A DNA stretch of 5,654 bases from Spirochaetota bacterium (GTDB lineage Bacteria; Spirochaetota; Spirochaetia; SZUA-6). The notes beneath the pieces are model-generated. The model had not been told where the DNA came from. It saw only the letters and a list, made by a program, of their open reading frames with translations, and made no database searches. The stretch lies in the NCBI GenBank assembly GCA_003641675.1, contig QNBI01000160.1, positions 1 through 5,654 on the forward strand. Reading direction: 5' to 3'. The position numbers were made by a program, and so were the translations under genes. Shown one piece after another: positions 1 through 5,521 of the stretch. The first letter of the stretch is position 1. Each line of letters begins with the position of its first letter.

Positions 1-60
1 CCTGAATACAGAGATATTTTTAAAAAATTAATCGAAAAGATTTCAGCAGGCACTGTATGA
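1..60 (+). CDS. C-terminal end of an upstream gene, possibly a partner MinD-type ATPase (partial)
   Basis: Reading from base 1 gives 19 codons followed by TGA at 58-60; the 5' part is outside the window. The visible tail (RDIFKKLIEKI near its start) is a short amphipathic helix, as often closes P-loop ATPases of the MinD/ParA type. The stop overlaps the next start codon as ATGA (57-60), so the two genes are translationally coupled. MinD-type ATPases with ferredoxin inserts are frequently encoded as adjacent pairs, which makes a paralogous first ATPase the best guess. That guess rests on context; 19 residues cannot identify a family. Confidence 0.55.
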   Translation, partial: PEYRDIFKKLIEKISAGTV

Positions 61-950
61 ACGGACAATTCGAAGTAGTAATTATCAGCGGAAAAGGCGG
101 AACAGGAAAAACAACGCTAACCAGTTCATTGGCAGAGTTAATACCGGACAAGGTAATATGCGACGCCGATGTGGATGCAGCTGATATGTTCCTTATATTA
201 AAGCCGGAATTAATTAAAGAGAATCCCTTTAAAGGTAAATCGATAGCAATTATTAATCAGGATAAATGCGTATCCTGCGGAATATGTGAAAAGGTATGCA
301 GGTTCAATGCAGTAGATGCTGAAGAAACAGATGAAAAAATAAAATACACAGTTAACCCGTACAGCTGCGACGGGTGTACTTTCTGTGCTTTGGCATGCCC
401 CGCAAAGGCTATAAACATGGAGCAGCAGACTGTAGGAGACTGGTTTATTTCAAAAACAGAAGCAGGAACTTTAATCCATGCAAAATTAAAACCAGGCGCG
501 GAAAACTCGGGCAACCTCGTGACTATGGTTAAACATCAGGCCCATCTAAAAGCGAAAGAGGAAGGGTTAAATTTTATACTTGTAGATGGTCCTCCTGGAA
601 TAGGATGCCCTGTTACCTCTGCTATTTCCGGCGCAAGTCTTGCAATCATTGTTACAGAACCTACCTTTTCGGGAATACATGATCTCGAAAGAGTATATGA
701 CCTTAGTCTGCATTTTAAAGTTCCTGCAGCAGTGGTTATTAATAAATATGATCTAAACAGAGAAAACACATTGCATATTGAAAGCTATGCCAAAGAAAAA
801 GGGATAAAAATAATCGGGAAAATACCATTTTCACCCTGCGTTGTAGATTCAATAGCCGAAGCAAAAACCCCCATGACGAAATGCCCCGAAATAGCTAAAA
901 CCATTAATAACATATATAAGGAAATATCTGTATTTAGAAAGCGTTTATAG
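57..950 (+). CDS. MinD-superfamily P-loop ATPase with inserted 2x[4Fe-4S] ferredoxin domain
   Basis: The 297-residue protein has a deviant Walker A motif, GKGGTGKTT, at residues 12-20, a switch-like DADVDAAD at 36-43 and a Walker B region FILVDGPPG around D177. A bacterial ferredoxin module is inserted after the first part of the ATPase: C71-x2-C74-x2-C77-x3-C81 and C104-x2-C107-x2-C110-x3-C114, with all eight ligands for two [4Fe-4S] clusters present. This is the architecture of COG1149. Length is normal and the protein should be cytoplasmic. Such proteins are thought to couple ATP hydrolysis to iron-sulfur or redox chemistry, but no reaction is established, so no gene symbol is given. The ATG is supported by the ATGA overlap with the preceding gene, by an AGCAGG at 45-50 with 6-nt spacing, and by the Walker A position. 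The Mrp/NBP35 scaffold family is less likely because the clusters sit in an internal ferredoxin insert. Confidence 0.93.
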   Translation: MNGQFEVVIISGKGGTGKTTLTSSLAELIPDKVICDADVDAADMFLILKPELIKENPFKGKSIAIINQDKCVSCGICEKVCRFNAVDAEETDEKIKYTVNPYSCDGCTFCALACPAKAINMEQQTVGDWFISKTEAGTLIHAKLKPGAENSGNLVTMVKHQAHLKAKEEGLNFILVDGPPGIGCPVTSAISGASLAIIVTEPTFSGIHDLERVYDLSLHFKVPAAVVINKYDLNRENTLHIESYAKEKGIKIIGKIPFSPCVVDSIAEAKTPMTKCPEIAKTINNIYKEISVFRKRL

Positions 951-974
951 AAGCAGAGCTAAAGCAGTCTATAA
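945..974. repeat. Inverted repeat between two convergent genes
   Basis: TTATAGA (945-951) and TCTATAA (968-974) are perfect 7-base complements separated by 16 bases. The repeat overlaps the TAG stop of the ATPase gene (948-950) and lies 26 bases beyond the 3' end of the convergent AI-2E family gene. It could fold in either transcript, but the stem is AT-rich, the loop is large and no T-run follows, so it is a poor match to an intrinsic terminator. No better terminator was seen in 951-1000. Confidence 0.35.
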
Positions 975-1000
975 GGAATAAGCATTCAGCGTAAAATATT

Positions 1001-2050
1001 TCAGCCCCTCTTTTTCTTCTTCGTTTTTGGTGCAGGTTCTAACAGTACGGCAAGGTGTGAAGAGGAAGGTATATTTTCCAGAACGATTTTTATCGATGTA
1101 GTCATTGGAACGGCGAGCAGTATTCCTGCCGGACCCCATAACCATCCCCAAAAGAGCAGTGAAAAAAAGACTACAAATAAGGAAAGGTTCATTGTATTTC
1201 CCATTAATTTCGGGTCTATACCATTACCGATGACCATCTGAACTGAACTTAGCGAAAGAAACACCCAGAAAGGTTCTGCTGTTAAGCCAAATTGCGCAAG
1301 AGCGATAAAAAAGGGTATAAAAGTGGCAATAATGGATCCGATACTTGGTATATAGTTAAGAAGAAAGGTTGCAAAACCTATGACTATTGCAAACCGAACA
1401 TGGAAGAGGAATAGTATAATACCGGCAAATATGCCGGTTGTGAGACTTATAGCGGTTTTTAAGGCAATATACTTCCTGAGTTCATGGTCTATTCTGTTAA
1501 GAATAACAGGTACACGCTTTCCCCGTTTTTTTAAGAAAACCTTCATAAGCTTTTTTTGAAATCCATGCTTACCGTAGACAAACAGTATGGCAAAGAGGAA
1601 AATAATAGAAAACTGCACAATATAACTGACAACAGAACGGGCTGCATTAAAAGTAATGGAAGCTACAGGGATATTCTCCAGACCTCTAATTACATTAAGC
1701 TGGAATTTACCTCCGGAGGCAGTTTCCAGCCTGTTTGCAAGTTCCAGCATAACAGCCGTTAATTTTTCTATGTACTTCGGAAAGGAAATCATGAAATCAG
1801 ATATACTGTTGTATATAACCGTCCCAAAACCTATAAAGATTCCTAAGAAAAGAATTGATGTAATAAACACAGACAGCCACAGAGAAATTCCTATTTTTCT
1901 CAACAGGGAAATTACAGGTTCCATTATGTAGGCAAGCAGAAAGGAGAGCAGAATTACGATTATTACACGTTCCGCAAGTTTAAGGGTAATACCAATTATA
2001 AAAACTACAATTAATCCAAGGAATATTTCGCTCTTGTTTGATTTTTCCAC
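1001..2050 (-). CDS. AI-2E family (PerM/YdiK-type) integral membrane protein
   Basis: The 349-residue protein is strongly hydrophobic, with about eight predicted membrane segments: two near the N-terminus (about 10-47), one at 58-80, one at 140-160 and a C-terminal block at about 200-320. Family signatures are clear: LNYIPSIGS at 231-239, GNGIDPKLMG at 275-284, and a segment beginning FWGWLWGPAG at 299 that ends in LLAVP. The soluble stretch at about 85-130 also fits the family, and the C-terminus is a basic KTKKKKRG tail. Characterised members export autoinducer-2 (TqsA) or act as Na+/H+ antiporters; the substrate here cannot be told. The start is GTG at 2050-2048: an in-frame TAG lies five codons upstream, and the next Met (residue 43) would remove the first membrane segment. 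No Shine-Dalgarno stands at normal distance; a GGGAG lies about 22 nt upstream, too far. Confidence 0.92.
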   Translation of the reverse strand: MEKSNKSEIFLGLIVVFIIGITLKLAERVIIVILLSFLLAYIMEPVISLLRKIGISLWLSVFITSILFLGIFIGFGTVIYNSISDFMISFPKYIEKLTAVMLELANRLETASGGKFQLNVIRGLENIPVASITFNAARSVVSYIVQFSIIFLFAILFVYGKHGFQKKLMKVFLKKRGKRVPVILNRIDHELRKYIALKTAISLTTGIFAGIILFLFHVRFAIVIGFATFLLNYIPSIGSIIATFIPFFIALAQFGLTAEPFWVFLSLSSVQMVIGNGIDPKLMGNTMNLSLFVVFFSLLFWGWLWGPAGILLAVPMTTSIKIVLENIPSSSHLAVLLEPAPKTKKKKRG

Positions 2051-2056
2051 CCGGGT

Positions 2057-2086
2057 ATTGTACTATTTTTATCTCCCTGTAATCAA
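2057..2086 (-). promoter_or_regulatory. Candidate promoter of the AI-2E family gene
   Basis: On the minus strand, TTGATT (2086-2081) is followed after 18 bases by TACAAT (2062-2057). The -10 hexamer ends six bases before the GTG start codon, so transcription would begin at or next to the start codon. The hexamers are moderately good matches, and a promoter in this short interval is expected because the divergent tRNA has its own. The assignment is a sequence match only. Confidence 0.45.
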
Positions 2087-2136
2087 GTTCAAAGGATAAT
2101 TAAAATAATATCACATCCCTGTTTCCGGTTTTGTAA

Positions 2137-2165
2137 TTGACAAAGACTTTTAATAAAAATAGAAT
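2137..2165 (+). promoter_or_regulatory. Strong sigma70-type promoter of tRNA-Arg
   Basis: TTGACA (2137-2142) is a perfect -35 hexamer. After 17 bases comes TAGAAT (2160-2165), a five-of-six match to the -10 consensus. Transcription would start near 2172, leaving a leader of about six or seven bases before the tRNA 5' end, typical of a stable RNA gene. The region from -10 to start is AT-rich, with no G/C-rich discriminator. Confidence 0.82.
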
Positions 2166-2178
2166 ACTTTAAGTTTAT

Positions 2179-2252
2179 GCCCCAGTAGCTCAGCAGGATA
2201 GAGCAGCGGTTTCCTAAACCGGAGGTCGGACGTTCGAGTCGTCTCTGGGGCA
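2179..2252 (+). tRNA. tRNA-Arg (anticodon CCT)
   Basis: A full cloverleaf can be drawn. The acceptor stem GCCCCAG/CTGGGGC (2179-2185 with 2245-2251) has seven perfect pairs. The D-stem is GCTC/GAGC (2188-2191 with 2201-2204). The anticodon arm is GCGGT-TTCCTAA-ACCGG (2206-2222), with anticodon CCT at 2213-2215 after T33. The variable loop is AGGTC. The T-stem GGACG/CGTCT encloses TTCGAGT (2233-2239), with one G-T wobble at 49-65. The discriminator is A at 2252. It should read AGG arginine codons. CCA is not encoded and must be added after transcription. The top anticodon-stem pair, 27-43, is G-G rather than a Watson-Crick or G-U pair. The gene is transcribed opposite to both neighbours and ends only 8 bases from the convergent lipoprotein gene. 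Confidence 0.96.
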
Positions 2253-2260
2253 AATATTCC

Positions 2261-3001
2261 CTATTTAAACGTAATAGTATAATCCAAAGGTTTATTGAGG
2301 AGAAGAATTTTAATAAGAGGTATTGTAAAGGTAACAACATTGCCGGATATTTTACCGCCTTTCTGAGAAATTATTTTGCCTTCAACATGGACAACTACAT
2401 TAACGAACGAATTTTTGACCGCTTTCGGTCCGTCTTTGCCGAGAGCAAAAGACATCATATCCAGGTAATCAGCCTCCGAAGTACTATCGTCCTCCTGCGG
2501 GCCGAGACTTTCCATTATCGGGTTGGATAAAACAGGAATTAAAACGGAAAGCTGTTTATAATTTTTTTTATCCAAATGAAATCTAAATATCTTACTTTCT
2601 CCGCTGTTTGTAAGGCTTATTATTCCTGCAGCAGTTAAATTTTTTTCACTATTAAATATATCTTCGATATTTCTGAATTCCAGCTTTGTTGTTAATAGGT
2701 TTTTGCCGGAGGTTTTAATACTTGTTACCTTTACTCCCGGCTGCTTCTCTATCTCTGTTTTTATCTCTTTTGTATTAAACAGCTTACCATCCGAAATATC
2801 TGTTGAATCACCAGTGACTTCTGCAAGATTGGCAAAATAATCTACAAGAATCTGCTTAACCTCAATCTTTGAGGAAACAGAGCCGGACCCGTCTTTTTTA
2901 AGGTATATTTCCTCATGCACTCCGCAGGAGGTCAATGAACCGCCTAAAAGGACTATTGTTAATACAAAAACTATGGAATACAAATATTTTAAGTTTTTCA
3001 T
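2261..3001 (-). CDS. Predicted lipoprotein of unknown function
   Basis: The 246-residue protein begins with a lipoprotein signal peptide: MKNLK as basic n-region, a hydrophobic stretch at about 7-22, and the lipobox LTSC with the acylated cysteine at residue 26. The mature protein should be anchored to a membrane outside the cytoplasm. It opens with an alternating segment, EIYLKKDGSGSVSSKIEV at about 31-48. The DGSG plus beta-strand pattern recalls LppM-like or other small beta-rich lipoproteins, but the match is not firm. An acidic patch, QEDDSTSEAD, lies at about 169-178. The C-terminal 50 residues are beta-rich and end in DYTITFK with no membrane anchor. The ATG at 3001-2999 is the natural start because the signal peptide begins there. 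No clear Shine-Dalgarno precedes it. It is transcribed away from the HAD operon and converges on the tRNA gene. Function cannot be assigned. Confidence 0.85.
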   Translation of the reverse strand: MKNLKYLYSIVFVLTIVLLGGSLTSCGVHEEIYLKKDGSGSVSSKIEVKQILVDYFANLAEVTGDSTDISDGKLFNTKEIKTEIEKQPGVKVTSIKTSGKNLLTTKLEFRNIEDIFNSEKNLTAAGIISLTNSGESKIFRFHLDKKNYKQLSVLIPVLSNPIMESLGPQEDDSTSEADYLDMMSFALGKDGPKAVKNSFVNVVVHVEGKIISQKGGKISGNVVTFTIPLIKILLLNKPLDYTITFK

Positions 3002-3010
3002 AGGACTTTA

Positions 3011-3039
3011 AATTAATATCTTTTCTTTCCAATAGTCAA
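3011..3039 (-). promoter_or_regulatory. Candidate promoter of the lipoprotein gene
   Basis: On the minus strand, TTGACT (3039-3034) is a five-of-six -35 match. It is followed by an AT-rich stretch holding several overlapping -10 candidates, such as ATTAAT at a 16-base and TTAATT at a 17-base spacing. Any of these would start transcription within a few bases of the ATG at 3001. The -35 hexamer lies only 9 bases from the -35 hexamer of the divergent HAD promoter. Confidence 0.5.
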
Positions 3040-3048
3040 GAAGATATA

Positions 3049-3083
3049 TTGACAATAACATTAGAAAAAGGTTGAGATACAAT
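3049..3083 (+). promoter_or_regulatory. Candidate promoter of the HAD two-gene operon
   Basis: A perfect TTGACA stands at 3049-3054. At normal spacing (16-18 bases) only weak -10 sequences are available, such as TGAGAT at 3073-3078. The best -10 hexamer by sequence, TACAAT at 3078-3083, is 23 bases from TTGACA, too far for the pair to act together in the usual way. Either choice puts the transcription start between about 3084 and 3091, at or just before the ATG at 3091. Confidence 0.45.
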
Positions 3084-3090
3084 TCTAAAT

Positions 3091-3780
3091 ATGAACATAG
3101 TATGGGATTTTGACGGTACAATTCTTCCTCTGACTCCCTATGACAGTGAACAGAGCCTTCTCAACTACATAATAAAGAAAAAATACTCTGGGAAAAACCC
3201 ATTTAAGTTTGCCCTTCGAAGGTTCATAATAAGGGGAATTATCTATGCCGATATGAAGAACCTAATAGGGCACAGGTTTAAATCTTTTTATCTTTGGGCT
3301 GTTAAGGGAACAAAAAAAGAAGTTCTGGATAATATTTCACAAGAACTTGCATTACGCATTTCTTTAGAGGATATACAAACCTACCGCCAATTGCATGCTG
3401 CAGGACACACACAAATACTAATTTCCTGCGGAACAGAAGATTTAAGCAGGAAAACACTGGCTATTGCCGGCATTAACCGTTTTTTTTCTGCTATTATAGC
3501 GAACAGATTTATCTTTGAGAAGGGAGTAATTTCCGAATTTGAATACAGAACATTAAAACCTGAAGATAAGTTAAAAAAAGTAATTTCCATTGGTTTTCTT
3601 CCTTCCAATACAGTTGTTGTAGGAGACGGGCCTACTGACATTCCTCTTCTAAACTGGTCCGGTTTTCCCATTGTACTAAACCGTAAGGGTGAGCGAGATA
3701 CACTAAAGCTTTGTAAAAAATATACAACTATTAGACAACCGAAAGAACTCATAAACTATATTGAAAGTGTGGAAAACTAA
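3091..3780 (+). CDS. HAD-superfamily phosphatase, subfamily IB-like (SerB-like fold)
   Basis: The 229-residue cytoplasmic protein carries all four HAD motifs. Motif I is DFDGT with nucleophile D6 and acid D8; motif II is ISCGTED with S112; motif III is a lysine in KPEDK (K157 or K160); motif IV is GDGPTD at 178-183 with D179 and D183 for Mg2+. A helical cap insertion lies between motifs I and II (about 15-100), as in phosphoserine-phosphatase-like C1-cap enzymes. It should hydrolyse a phosphomonoester; the substrate is not evident, and the cap differs enough that serB is not claimed. The start is secure: motif I begins at residue 6 and an in-frame TGA stands five codons upstream of the ATG, at 3073-3075. 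No Shine-Dalgarno lies at normal spacing. The stop shares a base with the next start (TAATG), so the downstream HAD gene is co-transcribed and coupled. Confidence 0.88.
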   Translation: MNIVWDFDGTILPLTPYDSEQSLLNYIIKKKYSGKNPFKFALRRFIIRGIIYADMKNLIGHRFKSFYLWAVKGTKKEVLDNISQELALRISLEDIQTYRQLHAAGHTQILISCGTEDLSRKTLAIAGINRFFSAIIANRFIFEKGVISEFEYRTLKPEDKLKKVISIGFLPSNTVVVGDGPTDIPLLNWSGFPIVLNRKGERDTLKLCKKYTTIRQPKELINYIESVEN

Positions 3781-4784
3781 TGAAGATAAGAAAGTTGGTT
3801 GTATTTGATATGGACGGAGTCCTTGTTGACGTATCCAAGTCCTACAGGACAGCCGTAAGGGAAACTGCAGCATGCTTTTTAAGAGATGCAGCAGGCAGTG
3901 GAAGCCTTCCACGCCCTCTGTTTACACTCGATGATTTAGCCTTTGTAAAAAAGAGCGGAGGGCAAAACAATGACTGGGAGCTCACATATTTAATCATTTC
4001 TCTGCTTATTTCTGTACTTGACAGAAACGCGGAAGACGACCTTAAAATATACAGTTCTTGTAAGCATTTCCCAACGGATACACTTCTGCGTAAAATAACA
4101 GAAAAATGGAATCTTCAACCTTTAATAGCTTTTTTAAAGAAAACCAGTAAACCATTGAGCTTTCTCCTGCAATCTGCCGGGAAAAAAATCGATCCCCTTG
4201 TAAAAGAACTTTCCCAAAAAAACGTGAGAACGGGAAATCTCATTAAACAGATCTTTCAGGAAGCGTATCTTGGTCCAAAACTATTCTTTAATGAATATGG
4301 ATTTAAGCCCTGTTTTTATCGGAGAGAAGGACTGCTTGAACAGGAAAAATTAATTATAAACACAGATACCCTCGATGAAATTTATAAAAAAAGTATTCTC
4401 GCAATTGCCACAGGCCGCCCTAAACAGGAAGCTGAGTATGCTCTTAAAAAATTTAGAATATCTCAATATTTTAGCTATATCCTTACACTCGATGACTGCA
4501 ATAAAGAAGAAAACAGAATCTTTACAGAGACCGGCAGAGTAGTCTCTTTAAGCAAACCTAACCCGTTTATGCTGGATGTGATTGCGAGAAAAGCGGGAGA
4601 AAACATAGAGCAATACTTCTATATTGGAGATATGCCGGATGACATGGAAGCAGCAGCAAAATCTTCATTTAATTATACCGGAATCCTATTTACCGATAAA
4701 AAAACGAAAATAAGCCTGCAATCCGCAATAAAAAATAATAATTTTTTAATTTCCGATTTTACTGCCCTGATTAAAATTATTTGA
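3780..4784 (+). CDS. HAD-superfamily hydrolase, subfamily IA, TIGR01548-like, long form
   Basis: The 334-residue protein begins with motif I, FDMDGVLVDVSKSYR (nucleophile D10, acid D12). The DVSxSYR continuation and the cap motif GGQNNDWELT at 60-69 are typical of the TIGR01548 group. Motif II is ATGRP with T211, motif III is SKPNP with K259, and motif IV is YIGDMPDDMEAA with D284, D287 and D288. All catalytic residues are intact. The protein is longer than a typical subfamily IA phosphatase of about 200-230 residues; the extra part lies between the cap motif and motif II (about 75-195) and is helical, with a charged half and a YLGPKLFF segment near 163. The substrate is unknown. Translation starts at the TAATG overlap with the first HAD gene, with a GGA a few bases upstream as a weak ribosome site. 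The C-terminal segment ISDFTALIKII fits a normal HAD end, so the gene itself appears complete. Confidence 0.88.
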   Translation: MKIRKLVVFDMDGVLVDVSKSYRTAVRETAACFLRDAAGSGSLPRPLFTLDDLAFVKKSGGQNNDWELTYLIISLLISVLDRNAEDDLKIYSSCKHFPTDTLLRKITEKWNLQPLIAFLKKTSKPLSFLLQSAGKKIDPLVKELSQKNVRTGNLIKQIFQEAYLGPKLFFNEYGFKPCFYRREGLLEQEKLIINTDTLDEIYKKSILAIATGRPKQEAEYALKKFRISQYFSYILTLDDCNKEENRIFTETGRVVSLSKPNPFMLDVIARKAGENIEQYFYIGDMPDDMEAAAKSSFNYTGILFTDKKTKISLQSAIKNNNFLISDFTALIKII

Positions 4785-5414
4785 ATAAATATTCTTTCTG
4801 CTGCTACTCTTGTTTTTAATTTGACTATAACAGATTTCGGAAATCCCATTATCATAGGAAGAGGCTACAATGTGCTGTCTACCGAAATTTATCTCCAGGT
4901 TATCGGGATGCAGCGTTTTGACCTCGGAACTACAATAGCAGTTGTCCTGCTTGTACCTTCTGTAATAGCCTTTCTTTTTAACTACTACTTTACAAAAAAA
5001 AGCCATGCAATGATAAGCGGGCAGGCAAAACCCCAACTACCCCCATCGTCACGTGCAAAAAGAACGGGATTCGCCACTTACAGTTGGATAATAGCCGGGA
5101 TAATGCTCTCTGTAATTGCAGTAATAATAGTAAAATCCTTTATAAAGGTGTGGATGTACAACTGGGGTTTCACCACCGGCCACTACCAGTTCAAGATCCC
5201 CGGCGGTACCGGCGTTCTCTGGATGAGCCTCTGGATTTCTATTTTTGTAGGGTTTTTCGGGGCACTGCTAACATTATTAAATGGCTATATAATCGAAAAG
5301 AAAAAACTCTTCTTTGCTCAGCCTCTCTACCTTTTTTCTGTTATTCCTGCAGCCATGGCAACGCTTATAATACTGGTCGTTATGGTCATGCGGAGTATTT
5401 GCCTTGCTCTTTAA
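4785..5414 (+). pseudogene. Internal fragment of an Fe3+-type (FbpB/AfuB-like) ABC transporter permease
   Basis: From about 4791 the frame reads ILSAATLVF, then a TDFGNPIIIG motif and NVLSTEIYLQVIG. These mark the end of the first permease domain of two-domain iron(III)-type ABC permeases. A basic linker with KKSH follows, then a transmembrane helix and HYQF, and a second-domain start with GTGVLWMSLWISIFVGF and GYIIEKKK. Homology seems to stop near PAAM, about 5355, where the family continues with PGT. Full proteins have roughly 500-560 residues, so about the first half and the last quarter are missing, including the second EAA loop that contacts the ATPase. The only start in frame is a TTG at 4821 inside a membrane segment, without a ribosome site, and the frame ends at TAA 5412-5414. 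No ATPase or binding-protein gene is adjacent. It is most likely a deletion remnant. Translation of the 197-residue frame from TTG cannot be excluded. Confidence 0.75.
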
Positions 5415-5475
5415 ACAGCGGAAACTTAAAATCACAACGGAAATTACTCCGGAAATAACAGCTGGAACCGAATAA
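5371..5475 (+). other. Orphan reading frame, possible frameshifted tail of a membrane protein
   Basis: In the frame +1 relative to the permease remnant, codons are open from 5371 to a TAA at 5473-5475. The last part reads FALLFKQRKLKITTEITPEI, which looks like a membrane-helix end, a basic stretch and a short polar C-terminal tail. A one-base shift near 5409-5412 would join it to the hydrophobic end of the upstream frame. There is no start codon or ribosome site. It may be the true, frameshifted C-terminus of the upstream gene, the tail of a different lost gene, or chance. Confidence 0.25.
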
Positions 5476-5479
5476 AAGC

Positions 5480-5508
5480 TTGACTTTAGTCCAAATATTG
5501 TATATATA
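5480..5508 (+). promoter_or_regulatory. Promoter of the GntR-family regulator gene
   Basis: TTGACT (5480-5485), five of six to consensus, is followed after 17 bases by TATATA (5503-5508). Transcription would start near 5515 and leave a leader of about 15 bases. An AGG at 5516-5518 with an 11-base gap to the ATG is the only ribosome-site candidate, and it is weak. Confidence 0.7.
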
Positions 5509-5521
5509 GGTAGATAGGTAG
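5506..5521 (+). repeat. Two tandem copies of ATAGGTAG
   Basis: ATAGGTAG occurs twice head to tail, at 5506-5513 and 5514-5521. The copies overlap the -10 element, the probable transcription start and the weak AGG ribosome site of the GntR gene. They could be repeated contacts for a regulator, a small slippage duplication, or both. Confidence 0.6.

Noticed and set aside
969..1151. Minus-strand frame of 60 codons overlapping the 3' end of the AI-2E gene
   Set aside because: It overlaps conserved family sequence in another frame and has no domain or start signal.
1556..1931. Plus-strand open frames inside the AI-2E gene
   Set aside because: They lie antisense to a well-conserved membrane protein, have no ribosome site and show no recognisable domain.
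2179..2260. tRNA gene as an attachment site for an integrated element
   Set aside because: No integrase gene and no second copy of the tRNA 3' end was seen in the window; the flanking genes look like ordinary chromosome.
3381..3912. Minus-strand open frames across the two HAD genes
   Set aside because: They oppose coding sequence with intact HAD motifs and look like shadow frames.
4785..4830. Intrinsic terminator after the HAD operon
   Set aside because: The interval has T-rich runs but no GC-rich stem before them.
4746..5036. Minus-strand frame over the HAD end and the permease remnant
   Set aside because: The opposite strand carries clear permease motifs in this stretch, and the minus-strand product has no recognisable feature.
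5084..5458. Plus-strand frame of 124 codons overlapping the permease remnant
   Set aside because: It is out of frame with the recognisable permease motifs and its composition (Cys-, Arg- and Asn-rich) is not that of a membrane protein or known domain.
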